Of a DNA stretch of 64,000 nt, positions 6,955-15,082 are shown in pieces (position 1 is the first letter of the stretch; every line of letters begins with the position of its first letter). The stretch is taken from positions 9,284,501 to 9,348,500 of the forward strand of contig NZ_CP108462.1 in NCBI RefSeq assembly GCF_036226365.1. Reading direction: 5' to 3'. The stretch comes from Streptomyces sp. NBC_01262 (lineage in GTDB: Bacteria > Actinomycetota > Actinomycetes > Streptomycetales > Streptomycetaceae). A model generated the notes under the pieces. It made no database searches and was not told where the DNA came from. It was given only the letters and a program-made list of their open reading frames with translations. The position numbers and the translations under genes were made by a program.

Positions 6955-8394
6955 ATGGCGGAGCAGGCTCGCATAGGCGTCACCGGACTGGCGGTCATGG
7001 GCAGCAACCTTGCCCGGAACTTCGCCCGCCACGGCCACCCGGTGGCGGTGCACAACCGGAGCGAGGCCAAGACCCACGCCCTCGTCGAGGAGTTCGGCCA
7101 TGAAGGGGAGTTCCACCCCGCCGACACCCTCAAGGAGTTCGTGGCTTCCCTCGAACGTCCGCGCCGGGCGATCATCATGGTCAAGGCCGGCGCCCCCACG
7201 GACGCGGTCATCGACGAGCTGGCCGCGCTCATGGAACCCGGCGACATGATCGTCGACGGCGGCAACGCCGACTTCCGCGACACCCGGCGCCGTGAGGCGG
7301 CCCTGCGCGCGCAGGGCCTGCACTTCGTCGGCACCGGCATCTCCGGCGGCGAGGAGGGCGCCCTCAACGGCCCGTCCATCATGCCGGGCGGCTCCGTGGA
7401 GGCGTACGAGGCCCTCGGCCCGCTGCTGGAGGACATCTCGGCCAAGGTCGACGGCGTGCCCTGCTGCACCCATGTCGGCCCCGACGGCGCCGGGCACTTC
7501 GTGAAGATGGTGCACAACGGTATCGAGTACGCCGACATGCAGCTCATCGCCGAGGCGTACGACCTGCTGCGGCACGCCGCCGGGATGCGCCCCGCCGAGA
7601 TCGCCGAGGTCTTCCGCACCTGGAACTCCGGGCGCCTGGAGTCCTACCTGGTCGAGATCACCGCCGAGGTGCTCTCCCACACCGACGCCGCCACCGGCGG
7701 CCCCTTCGTGGACATCGTCCAGGACCGGGCGGGCCAGAAGGGCACCGGCAGCTGGACCGTCCAGAACGCCCTGGAGCTGGGCGTGCCGACCTCCGGCATC
7801 GCCGAGGCCGTCTTCGCCCGCTCGCTGTCCGGCAGCGCCGAGCTGCGCGCCGCCACCCGCGATCTGCCCGGGCCGACCGAGACCTGGCTGGACAGCGCGG
7901 CGAGCGACCGCTTCGCCGACGACGTCGAGCAGGCGCTGTACGCGTCGAAGATCGTGGCCTACGCGCAGGGCTTCAACCTGATCCAGGCCGGCAGCGACGA
8001 GTACGGCTGGGATGTCGACCCCGGGGCCATGTCGACGATCTGGCGCGGCGGCTGCATCATCCGCGCGCAGTTCCTCAACCGCATCAAGGAGGCCTACGAC
8101 GCCGAGCCCGGCCGTCCCACCCTCCTGACCGACGACCACTTCGCCGAAGCCCTCGGCGGCGCCCAGGCCGCCTGGCGCCGGGTCGTCTCCACCGCCGCCC
8201 AGCTCGGCGTCCCCGCCCCCGGCTTCGCGGCCGCCCTCGCCTACTACGACGGCCTGCGCGCGGAGCGCCTGCCCGCCGCCCTCATCCAGGGCCAGCGGGA
8301 CTTCTTCGGCGCCCACACCTACCGCCGCACCGACCGCGACGGCTCCTTCCACACCCTCTGGGGCGGCGACCGCTCGGAGGCCGCCTCCGGCTGA
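6955..8394 (+). CDS. gnd: 6-phosphogluconate dehydrogenase (NADP-dependent, decarboxylating)
   Basis: 479 residues, the usual length of the long (GndA) form. It converts 6-phosphogluconate to ribulose-5-phosphate, CO2 and NADPH in the pentose phosphate pathway. The N-terminal Rossmann motif is GLAVMGSNLARNFARHG with HNRSEAK after it, indicating NADP preference. The substrate loop GISGGEEGALNGPSIMPGG, the catalytic HFVKMVHNGIEYADMQLIAEAY and KGTGSWTV are all present. A GAGAGG site precedes the ATG. It is monocistronic, with a strong hairpin 16 nt after the stop. Confidence 0.96.
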   Translation: MAEQARIGVTGLAVMGSNLARNFARHGHPVAVHNRSEAKTHALVEEFGHEGEFHPADTLKEFVASLERPRRAIIMVKAGAPTDAVIDELAALMEPGDMIVDGGNADFRDTRRREAALRAQGLHFVGTGISGGEEGALNGPSIMPGGSVEAYEALGPLLEDISAKVDGVPCCTHVGPDGAGHFVKMVHNGIEYADMQLIAEAYDLLRHAAGMRPAEIAEVFRTWNSGRLESYLVEITAEVLSHTDAATGGPFVDIVQDRAGQKGTGSWTVQNALELGVPTSGIAEAVFARSLSGSAELRAATRDLPGPTETWLDSAASDRFADDVEQALYASKIVAYAQGFNLIQAGSDEYGWDVDPGAMSTIWRGGCIIRAQFLNRIKEAYDAEPGRPTLLTDDHFAEALGGAQAAWRRVVSTAAQLGVPAPGFAAALAYYDGLRAERLPAALIQGQRDFFGAHTYRRTDRDGSFHTLWGGDRSEAASG

Positions 8395-8409
8395 CCGGCG
8401 AACCTCGGT

Positions 8410-8440
8410 GAACCCGGCCGGGTCCCTACCGGCCGGGTTC
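8410..8440. terminator. Bidirectional hairpin terminator between convergent genes
   Basis: GAACCCGGCCGG (8410-8421) pairs perfectly with CCGGCCGGGTTC (8429-8440) around a 7-nt loop. It lies between the 3' ends of gnd (+) and the solute-binding protein gene (-), so it can serve both. Confidence 0.8.
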
Positions 8441-8453
8441 GAGACCGACACGG

Positions 8454-9587
8454 CTACGCGCCCGGACGCAGGCCCAGCCAGCCGGGGCTGGGGTCGCCCT
8501 TGACCTCGCCGAAGTAGAGGGCGAAGGTCTGCTTCCACCGCTCGACCCCGGCCCGGTCCGCCATGAACTCGGGGAAGCCGCCGAGATGCGCGTCCGGGTA
8601 CTCCCACACCGGCTTGAGGCCGCCCGCCGGGGTGACGTCGGTCCGCACGGACCAGCCGTTGAAGGCGGCCTTCTGACGCGCCTCGGACAGCGACCAGTTC
8701 AGGTAGAGCTTGGCGGCGGTCGGGTGCCTGGCGTCCTTGAAGATCGCCGCGCGCTGGCCCCAGGCCATGAACGGATGCCCGTCGGCCACCGCCCACCTGG
8801 TGGCTGCGGTCGAGGTCAGCGACCCGGAGGTGCCGATGCCGATCAGCTTCTGCTTGGCGTTGACCGCCACCCCGGGGGAGTTGCTGCCACGGGCGAACTG
8901 CACGTCCTGGGCGGCCAGTCGCGCGATCCAGTCCCAGCCGTAGGCCTGCGCGTACAGCGTGTAGAGGTACAGCGCCGCGTCGTCGTCATGCGGGTACGAC
9001 GAGGCGATCGCGCCCTTCCAGCGGGGGTCGGCCAGCTCCTGCGGGGTCGCCGGGGCGGCGCTGCCCAGCGCGGCGGAGTCGTAGAGGTAGCTGAAGGCGA
9101 TGACGGCGATCGCCGTCCAGGCTCCCCGCGGGTCCTTGAAGGCGTCGTGGACGCTGCCGAAACCGGCCGGCTTGTAGTGCAGCAGCCGGCCCTGCCGCTC
9201 CCACCGGGTGAAGTCCTGCAGGGTCTGGAGCTGGATCAGGTCGGGGACCAGGGTGCCGGTCGCGAACTGGTTGTCCACCCGGACGTCGTGGAACTTGCTG
9301 TAGTCCACGATCAGTTGGAGCTTGATGCCGGGGAAAGCGGCCAGGAAGGCGGCCCTGGTGGCGTCCTGCTGGGTCGGGGTGTCGCCGCCCGCGTAGACGA
9401 CGAGCTCCCCGCCCTCCGCCAGCGCGGCCCGGTAGAGCTCGTCGAGGGACCTGGTCTCCTCGGCCACCTGGGGCCCCGGGCGCGGGGACGACCTCGTCGC
9501 CGCCCCCGCGCTGGTGGCGAGTGAGGCGCCCAGGGCCGCGCCCGCGCCGGTGGTGAGTACGCGGCGCCTGCTGAAGGAACTGGTCAT
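8454..9587 (-). CDS. Tat-exported extracellular solute-binding protein (iron/spermidine type)
   Basis: 377 residues. The signal peptide carries a twin-arginine motif (SRRRVLTTGAGAALG) with no lipobox Cys, so export by Tat as a free protein is expected. The mature part has the SBP_bac_6/Fe3+-type pattern: GELVVYAGGDTPTQQ near the N-terminus, FPGIKLQLIVDYS, DLIQLQTLQDFTRW, and AWTAIAVIAFSYLYD in the hinge. No permease or ATPase lies beside it, so it is an orphan binding component or an enzyme-like derivative. It follows the PhyH and 93-residue genes on the same strand after a 129-nt gap with operator-like sites. GAGAGGAC precedes the ATG. Confidence 0.87.
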   Translation of the reverse strand: MTSSFSRRRVLTTGAGAALGASLATSAGAATRSSPRPGPQVAEETRSLDELYRAALAEGGELVVYAGGDTPTQQDATRAAFLAAFPGIKLQLIVDYSKFHDVRVDNQFATGTLVPDLIQLQTLQDFTRWERQGRLLHYKPAGFGSVHDAFKDPRGAWTAIAVIAFSYLYDSAALGSAAPATPQELADPRWKGAIASSYPHDDDAALYLYTLYAQAYGWDWIARLAAQDVQFARGSNSPGVAVNAKQKLIGIGTSGSLTSTAATRWAVADGHPFMAWGQRAAIFKDARHPTAAKLYLNWSLSEARQKAAFNGWSVRTDVTPAGGLKPVWEYPDAHLGGFPEFMADRAGVERWKQTFALYFGEVKGDPSPGWLGLRPGA

Positions 9588-9654
9588 CGGATGTCCTCTC
9601 GTACGGTCCGCGCACGATCATGGCGCGGGCGTGGATCGCCCCGCGTCGTGCGAA

Positions 9655-9710
9655 CGGTTGGACCGCGCGTACGAGAGGTTGAAGCCGGTGTCGGTCAAAC
9701 GGTTGAACCG
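9655..9710 (-). promoter_or_regulatory. Two similar 11-bp palindromes upstream of the solute-binding protein gene
   Basis: CGGTTGGACCG (9655-9665) and CGGTTGAACCG (9700-9710, perfectly palindromic around a central G) are 45 bp apart on the upstream side of the binding-protein gene. A separate pair CCTCTCGTACG (9595-9605) and CGTACGAGAGG (9667-9677) flanks the same interval. LacI- or GntR-type regulation is plausible; no such regulator is adjacent. Confidence 0.5.
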
Positions 9711-9716
9711 GAGCCG

Positions 9717-9998
9717 TCAGCCGTCCCGCCGCAGCTTCTCGAAGAAGAACTCGTGCTTGAGGAAGGACGTGTCGTGCTCGTGCCCCGGGTACGGCGGGAT
9801 CAGCTGGGAGGCCTGGAAGAGCCGCCAGCCGTCCTCCAGGGCTGCGACGCCGGTCTTGTAGGGCGGCTCGTCGCTGTCGCCGGTGGTGGGGCGGGAGGCG
9901 CCGGTGCCGTCGTAGACGGACCAGCCGACGACGTCCGCGTCGAGGGCCGAGGTGGCCAGGTAGAGGACGAGGACCTGCTGCTTCGTGCCCTGCTTCAT
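9717..9998 (-). CDS. Conserved-looking 93-aa protein coupled to PhyH, unknown function
   Basis: 93 residues: MKQGTKQQVLVLYLATSALD, then VVGWSVYDGTG, PPYKTGVAALEDGWRLFQAS, and a His/Phe-rich end (HEHDTSFLKHEFFFEKLRRD). Its ATG overlaps the stop codon of the upstream oxygenase gene in an ATGA junction, so the two are translationally coupled. An AGGGGAGC site precedes the start. No membrane segment or export signal. The GW/LFQASQLIPPYPG centre suggests a small globular fold. Its tight coupling suggests an accessory role to the oxygenase; this is inference. Confidence 0.8.
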   Translation of the reverse strand: MKQGTKQQVLVLYLATSALDADVVGWSVYDGTGASRPTTGDSDEPPYKTGVAALEDGWRLFQASQLIPPYPGHEHDTSFLKHEFFFEKLRRDG

Positions 9999-10822
9999 GC
10001 GTGGCTCCCCTGGTTCGCGAGGGTCGGGCGGTTGGTGACGCGGGTGACCCAGTAGTCGATGTCGAAGCTGTCGTCGCCGGTCAGCGTCCGCCACAGCAGG
10101 ACCCGGTTGTGGACCTCCAGCCGGCCGGTGGCGGGCTCGTACCAGGGGAAGGTGGCGGAGAGTTCGGTGGCGACGGCCGGGTCGGCGAGGTCGTCGGTGT
10201 TCCACAGGCGGACCTGCGGCACGGTGGGGTTGAGGCGGATCTTGAACATGTAGCGCTGGATGTCGCTGTCGTTGCGCCGGCCGCCGTGCCAGATGCCGTG
10301 GTGCAGGATCACCACCGTGCCGGCCGGGCAGGTCAGCCGGGTCTGCCCGCGCAGGTTCTGGTAGCGGCCGGTGTCGGTCTCGTTGGTGCGGCGCAGATGG
10401 CTGCCCGGGACGCTCAGGGTGCCGCCCATGTCGGCGGTCACCTCCTGCGGGTAGTACATGAGCTGGACGTCGAAGGCGTCGGGGCGTACGTCGATGATGG
10501 CGTCGCCGTGCAGCGGCTGGGCGCTGCCCTCGTGCGGCTCGCGGATGTGCACGAAGTGGTGGTCGACGGTCGGGGCGGCCCCGACCAGGCTCTCCAGCGC
10601 CCCGGCGACCGCCGGGAGACTGACGAGCTCGTGGGCGAACGAGCCCTGCGGGTAGGCCTCTTCGAGGGGCGTGCCGTAGGGAACGGCCGGTATTCCGGCG
10701 GCGAGCACGTCCATCGCGCGCTCGTTCATCTCCGGGGGCACGACCGCGTCCATGCGCAGATAACCGTGCGCCACGAAGCGCGCCATCTCTACAGAAGTCA
10801 GAAGCTGCTTGCTGGTTGACAT
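9995..10822 (-). CDS. Phytanoyl-CoA dioxygenase (PhyH) family Fe(II)/2-oxoglutarate oxygenase
   Basis: 275 residues of the PhyH double-stranded beta-helix family. The iron ligands are visible: H105-G-D107 in QPLHGDAII and the distal His in GIWHGG (about 179), with Arg190 (DIQRYMFKI) placed to bind 2-oxoglutarate. Such enzymes hydroxylate or halogenate small molecules, often in secondary metabolism; the substrate is unknown. The gene starts 71 nt from a divergent AraC regulator and overlaps the 93-residue gene by 4 nt. Together with the downstream binding protein it may form an uptake-and-oxidation locus. Family is clear, role is not. Confidence 0.9.
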   Translation of the reverse strand: MSTSKQLLTSVEMARFVAHGYLRMDAVVPPEMNERAMDVLAAGIPAVPYGTPLEEAYPQGSFAHELVSLPAVAGALESLVGAAPTVDHHFVHIREPHEGSAQPLHGDAIIDVRPDAFDVQLMYYPQEVTADMGGTLSVPGSHLRRTNETDTGRYQNLRGQTRLTCPAGTVVILHHGIWHGGRRNDSDIQRYMFKIRLNPTVPQVRLWNTDDLADPAVATELSATFPWYEPATGRLEVHNRVLLWRTLTGDDSFDIDYWVTRVTNRPTLANQGSHA

Positions 10823-10893
10823 ACGGCAACGCTAAAAGGCGGGGTGCGCCCCTGTCGTGGGTTGGATTCCTCCACCACTGGTAGATTTTCACC

Positions 10894-11667
10894 ATGGACC
10901 AGGTGACGATCCGGCTGGACGAACCGCCCCGAGTGGCCAGCGTCGGCGTCGGCGTGCACGGGACCCTCGGCCCGCCCCTGCACGACGTCTTCCGCCTCCC
11001 CGACCTGTGGCAGCTCCACCTGTACGGCTGGTCCGGCGAGCTGTCCGTCGGCGGCACCACCCACCCCGTCCGGCCCGGCCACGTCAGCCTCATCCCGCCC
11101 GGCACCGAGGCCCACTTCTGGTACCGGGGCCGCTCCGAGCACCTGTACGCGCACCTGCGCCTGCCCGCCACCGGCGAACCGCGCACCGTACCCGTGATGC
11201 AGGACGCCGGCCGCGCCGCGCCCCTGCTGTCCGGTCTGCTGCGGCAGGCAGTCATGGCCGCGCCCGGCACGCCCGCCCGGGCCGACGCCGAGGTCTGGAC
11301 GGCCCTGTGGCGCGTCGCCGAACTGGCCTCCGCGGACCCCTCCGGCGGCCCGCACACCGCAGTGGCCGCCGCCATGGCCCATATCGAGGCCCACCTCGCC
11401 GTGCCGGTGACCGTGCCCGAGATCGCCCGGGCCGCCCGGGTCTCGCACAACCACCTCACCCGGCTGTTCCGCGCCGAGACCGGTGACACCGTCGTCGCCT
11501 ACCTACGCCACCGCCGCCTCGAACGCGCCCGCCACCTCCTGCGGGCCTCCACCCTCCCCATCCCGGCGATCGCGGCCGCGGTGGGCATCCCCGACCTGCA
11601 GGCGTTCAACAAGGCCTGCCGCCGCGAGCTGGGCGGGTCACCCCGAGCGATCCGCGCGACTCTATGA
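10894..11667 (+). CDS. AraC-family transcriptional regulator
   Basis: 257 residues. The N-terminal ~130 form a cupin-like sensor (GHVSLIPPGTEAHFWYRGRSEHLYAHLRLP). The C-terminal ~95 hold the double helix-turn-helix: VPEIARAARVSHNHLTRLFR, then ARHLLRASTLPIPAIAAAVG and FNKACRRELGGSPRAIR. It is transcribed divergently from the PhyH operon across 71 nt, with a TAGATTTT -10-like element near 10881, so it is the likely local activator of that operon. The 3' end overlaps the convergent GH3 gene by 6 nt. Confidence 0.9.
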   Translation: MDQVTIRLDEPPRVASVGVGVHGTLGPPLHDVFRLPDLWQLHLYGWSGELSVGGTTHPVRPGHVSLIPPGTEAHFWYRGRSEHLYAHLRLPATGEPRTVPVMQDAGRAAPLLSGLLRQAVMAAPGTPARADAEVWTALWRVAELASADPSGGPHTAVAAAMAHIEAHLAVPVTVPEIARAARVSHNHLTRLFRAETGDTVVAYLRHRRLERARHLLRASTLPIPAIAAAVGIPDLQAFNKACRRELGGSPRAIRATL

Positions 11668-12894
11668 GCCGCACCGGAGTACCCCGGCGGTCTCCTTGGC
11701 CGTGAGGACCCGGCGGACGCTCGCCTCCGTACGGGCCTTGAAAGCGGCGTCGTGCCGTGCGGCGTAGCTCACGGCCTCGACCATCGCGGGCAGGACCGCG
11801 TTGTTCACGGTGAGCACCAGATCCCCGCCGGCCCGCAGGAACGACACGGCGCGCTGCCCCGGGGCCACCGACCGGACGGAGGCCGCCTTGCCGAGGTCGT
11901 CGGAGACGATGACGCCCTGGAAGCCCAGGTCTTGGCGGAGCATCCCGGTCACGACGGTGGGGGAGAAGACGGCCTTGTGCGCCGGGTCGATGAGGGCGTA
12001 CGTCGCCAGCGAGACCATGACGAGCCCGGCGCCGGCCTCGATGCCGGAACGGAAGGACGCGACGTCGGCGCTGTCCCGGGTGAGGGTGGTGTCCGTGACC
12101 TGCTCCGTGGTGTCGGTGTTGCCGCTCACCCGGCCCAGACCCGGAAAGTGCTTCAGGGTCGTCAGCACCCCGGCCCGGCTGAACCCCTCCACGAACGCGG
12201 AGCCCTGACGGGCCACCACGTCCGGGGTGGCGCCGAACTGGCGCCCGTAACGGCCGATCGGTCCGTTCGCCATCCCGATCCGCGCGGGCACGACATCGCC
12301 GACGGGCGCGAGGTCCACGTTGACGCCCGCGGAGCGCAGCTGGGCCGCCCACTGCTCCGCCCGCCCCCGCAGCCTGGCCACCGACCACCGGCCCTGCTCC
12401 AGCGCGGCCGGGATGGGGGAGAACCCAGGGCCGCTGAGGACCTGCACCTGCCCGCCCTCCTGGTCCACCGCGACCAGCAGGCCCGCCCGGCCCGCCTTCG
12501 TCGTCCGCTTCAGGGACTGCAGGCGGTCGGCCAGGGCCCGGGTACGCCACACCCCCACCTCGCTGCGCCCTATCAGGATCACCGAGCCCACGTCGTAGCG
12601 GCGCAGCACCGCCAGGTCGGCGGCAGAGGTCGTGGGCACCTTCGCCGCGCCCATGAAGAGCTGGCCGATCCGTTCGGCCGACGTCATCGAGGACAGCACG
12701 CGGTCGACGCAGGACAGCGCTGACGGCGAGGCGGACGGCAAGGCGGAGGGCGAAGCGGACGGCGCCGCAGACACAGACGCAGACGCTGAGGCCGAAGGCG
12801 CGGGCCGGCTCGCCCCCGGGTTGCCGTGGGCGTCGCAGGCGCCGAGGCACAGCGCGGCGGCCAGCACGGCACCGACGAGGGGGCGCGGGCGCAT
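11662..12894 (-). CDS. Glycoside hydrolase family 3 lipoprotein (beta-N-acetylhexosaminidase-like)
   Basis: 410 residues. A lipoprotein signal (LAAALCLGAC) ends at a lipobox Cys, followed by a Ser/Ala/Pro-rich linker of about 40 residues and a GH3 domain. LLVAVDQEGGQVQVL, VDLAPVGDV, LKHFPGLGRVSGNTDTTE and VIVSDDLG match the NagZ/LpqI group, with the Asp in SDD the likely nucleophile. The usual NagZ Asp-Ser-His loop that supplies the acid/base reads Asp-Thr-Thr here, so catalysis may differ. The ATG overlaps the TGA of the upstream deacetylase gene (TGATG), indicating an operon for cell-wall or surface glycan processing. Confidence 0.88.
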   Translation of the reverse strand: MRPRPLVGAVLAAALCLGACDAHGNPGASRPAPSASASASVSAAPSASPSALPSASPSALSCVDRVLSSMTSAERIGQLFMGAAKVPTTSAADLAVLRRYDVGSVILIGRSEVGVWRTRALADRLQSLKRTTKAGRAGLLVAVDQEGGQVQVLSGPGFSPIPAALEQGRWSVARLRGRAEQWAAQLRSAGVNVDLAPVGDVVPARIGMANGPIGRYGRQFGATPDVVARQGSAFVEGFSRAGVLTTLKHFPGLGRVSGNTDTTEQVTDTTLTRDSADVASFRSGIEAGAGLVMVSLATYALIDPAHKAVFSPTVVTGMLRQDLGFQGVIVSDDLGKAASVRSVAPGQRAVSFLRAGGDLVLTVNNAVLPAMVEAVSYAARHDAAFKARTEASVRRVLTAKETAGVLRCGS

Positions 12895-14180
12895 CAGGAA
12901 GCCACCGACCCGCTGCTCGCCGAGGGTGAACCGCTCGCGACCGGGCCGAGGAAGTCCGCCCAGTCCCCGGCCGGCGCCTGCCCCGGGCTGAGGGTCCGCA
13001 GCTTGGCCAGCACGGCCGGGTCCTGGGCCTCCAGCCACTCCACGAGCTGCCGGAAGGACACCAGCCGTACGTCGTCGTGCTGCGCGATCTGCCCGATCGC
13101 CTCCTCCACGGCGTCCATGTAGATACCGCCGTTCCAGCGCTCGAAGTGGTTGCCGATGAAGAAGGGCGCCCGGTTGGTCTCGTACGCCCTCCGGAATCCG
13201 GCCAGGTAGGAGTCGCGGGCCTGGACGCGCCAGGCCTCGTACATCGAGCGGTCGCCCAGCGGATTGGCGTCCGACTGGTTCGCCATCATGTTGTAGTCCA
13301 TCGACAGCACCTGGAAAGAGTGGCCCGGGAACGGAATCGACTGCAGCGGGAAGTCCCAGATCCTGCCGCCCTGCACCTTCCCCGGCCAGATCTGCAGCCC
13401 GCCCGGAGAACTCGCATCGTACTTCCAGCCCAGCTCCGCCGCGGTCGGCAGCAGATTCGCCTGGCCCTCCAGACACGGCGTACGGCCGCCGATCAGCTCC
13501 TTCTCGTAGTCGAAGGGCAGCGGTTCGAGGTCGGTGAAGCCGGTGTTGGTCTTCCACTGGGTGACGAACCGCTTCGCCTGGTCGATCTCGCTGCGCCACT
13601 CGGCGGGCGACCAGCGGCCGACGCCGTCCGCACCGCAGAAGTGGCCGTTGAAGTGGGTGCCGATCTCGTGTCCCTCCAGCCAGGCGGACCGCACCTCCCG
13701 CAGCGTGGCGTGGATGTGCCGGTCGGAGAGATAGCCGATCGCGGAGGCCCCGACGGGGTGCTGCGGGGGAGCGTAGAGCCCCTTCTTGGACTCCGGCAGG
13801 GTATAGATCCCGCTCAGGAAGAAGGTCATCGACGCGCCGTGGTCCGCCGCGACCTTGCGGAACCGGGAGAACAGCCCGTTGCTCAGTTCCCCGGCCCCGT
13901 CCCACGAGAAGACCACGAACTGCGGCGGCCGCTCCCCGGCCTTCAGCCGCTCCGGCTTCGGCTGCTTCGGCTGGGCCCCGGTGTCGGCGGTGGAGCCGTC
14001 GCCTATCAGCTTGACCGGCGGTGCGCTCGGGGTGCTCACGGCGCCGCCGATGGCCCCGGCGCCGTGCCCCGATCCGCTCCCGGTCGCCGCCCACTCGCGT
14101 CCGGCGTACATCCCCAGCGCGCCCAGGACGGCTGCCGAGGCGCCCCCTGCCAGCAGGCTCCTGCGTGAAACACCGCTCAT
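12894..14180 (-). CDS. Secreted polysaccharide deacetylase-like protein
   Basis: 428 residues with a Tat signal (SRRSLLAGGASAAVLGALG). The catalytic region resembles NodB/CE4 enzymes but is divergent: QFVVFSWDGAGEL replaces the common TFDDG, and HEIGTHFNGHFCG supplies the metal-binding His pair (H-x3-H). KTNTGFTDLEPLPFDYEKEL and a long C-terminal half (SMDYNMMANQ, APFFIGNHFERWNGGIY) follow. Because one Asp of the DD pair is missing it may act on an unusual glycan or be weakly active. It is first gene of a two-gene unit with the GH3 lipoprotein. Confidence 0.85.
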   Translation of the reverse strand: MSGVSRRSLLAGGASAAVLGALGMYAGREWAATGSGSGHGAGAIGGAVSTPSAPPVKLIGDGSTADTGAQPKQPKPERLKAGERPPQFVVFSWDGAGELSNGLFSRFRKVAADHGASMTFFLSGIYTLPESKKGLYAPPQHPVGASAIGYLSDRHIHATLREVRSAWLEGHEIGTHFNGHFCGADGVGRWSPAEWRSEIDQAKRFVTQWKTNTGFTDLEPLPFDYEKELIGGRTPCLEGQANLLPTAAELGWKYDASSPGGLQIWPGKVQGGRIWDFPLQSIPFPGHSFQVLSMDYNMMANQSDANPLGDRSMYEAWRVQARDSYLAGFRRAYETNRAPFFIGNHFERWNGGIYMDAVEEAIGQIAQHDDVRLVSFRQLVEWLEAQDPAVLAKLRTLSPGQAPAGDWADFLGPVASGSPSASSGSVAS

Positions 14181-14303
14181 GGCCGCTCCCCGATTCTCGA
14201 TGCCGTGTCTGCGTTCATCCCGTTCGATGGGAGGCGATGCGAGAAGGATCGGAAGAAGCGGGAGCTGTTACGCCTTCATGACAAACCGGCCCCCGGACAG
14301 GGC

Positions 14304-14975
14304 CTAAACGCCGGTGCCCGCCTGGAAGACGGTCAGGTGGACCGACGAGGCGTTGCCCGAGACGGGCACAGTGCCCTGGGTCCACTTCACCTTGAGCTGG
14401 GACAGCTCGTCCGGCGGTGTGATGAGCAGCGACGCCGGGGTGGCCGTCTTCGCGCCGCTGATCTCCGGGTTGCTGAACGTCATGCCTGCCCAGGCGCTGC
14501 CACCGGGGGCGAGGGTGACGGTCGCCGGGTCGCCGGAGCTGCGCTTGGGATCGGGCCCGAGCTGCCGGCCGGAGGAGTCGATGAAGGCGGCGCCCGGGTA
14601 GCCGTAGAGGGTGCAGGTGCGCTGGGAGGTGTTGGTCAGGACGATGGGGAAGTTCTCCTGGCCTGCGCCCGGGTCGTTGGCGCCGACCGTCGCCCGCAGT
14701 TCCGTGGTGTGGCAGCGGCTGGTGCCGTCGGTCCCGGTGGCGGCCGGTGAAGCCGACGCGGCGCTGCTGCTGACCGGGGTCGTGGGCGCGGTGGGCGTGG
14801 GCGTCCCGGTCCGGTCCCCGGTGGCGGGCTGGGCCGTGCCGGGCAGGGTCCGGGGGGCGGTGGCCGTGCTGGCGGTGCCGTTTCCGCACGCGGTGAGCAG
14901 GCCCAGGCTCAGGAGGGCGGCGGTGCCCGCGATCCTCGTCGCCCGGCCGCCACGGAAGATCGCCAGGCTCGTCAT
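14304..14975 (-). CDS. DUF4232-containing lipoprotein
   Basis: 223 residues. A lipoprotein signal ends in LLTAC (Cys30), followed by a Thr/Ser/Pro-rich linker to about residue 90 and a DUF4232 domain (C-H-T-T-E-L at its start, QENFPIVLTNTSQRTCTLYGYPGAAFID, then SAWAGMTFSNPE). DUF4232 proteins are abundant, immunoglobulin-like exported proteins of unknown role in actinomycetes. GAGGAGA lies before the ATG. It appears monocistronic. Confidence 0.88.
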   Translation of the reverse strand: MTSLAIFRGGRATRIAGTAALLSLGLLTACGNGTASTATAPRTLPGTAQPATGDRTGTPTPTAPTTPVSSSAASASPAATGTDGTSRCHTTELRATVGANDPGAGQENFPIVLTNTSQRTCTLYGYPGAAFIDSSGRQLGPDPKRSSGDPATVTLAPGGSAWAGMTFSNPEISGAKTATPASLLITPPDELSQLKVKWTQGTVPVSGNASSVHLTVFQAGTGV

Positions 14976-15082
14976 GTGAGGTCTCCTCGAAGATCGGCGA
15001 ACGGCGCGCTGTGCCCCGTCACCAGTGTGTGATGCGAAACGGCCGTGAAAGGTTCGTGCTGACGAGGGGGGCCTGTCCGGTG

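Noticed and set aside
14292..15081. CCGGACAGG near 14292 and CCTGTCCGG near 15072 flanking the DUF4232 gene, resembling the end of MITE-like element 1
   Set aside because: Only about 10 bp are shared, the interior of the element is absent, and such GC-rich words recur in this genome (also near 54860), so an insertion is not supported.
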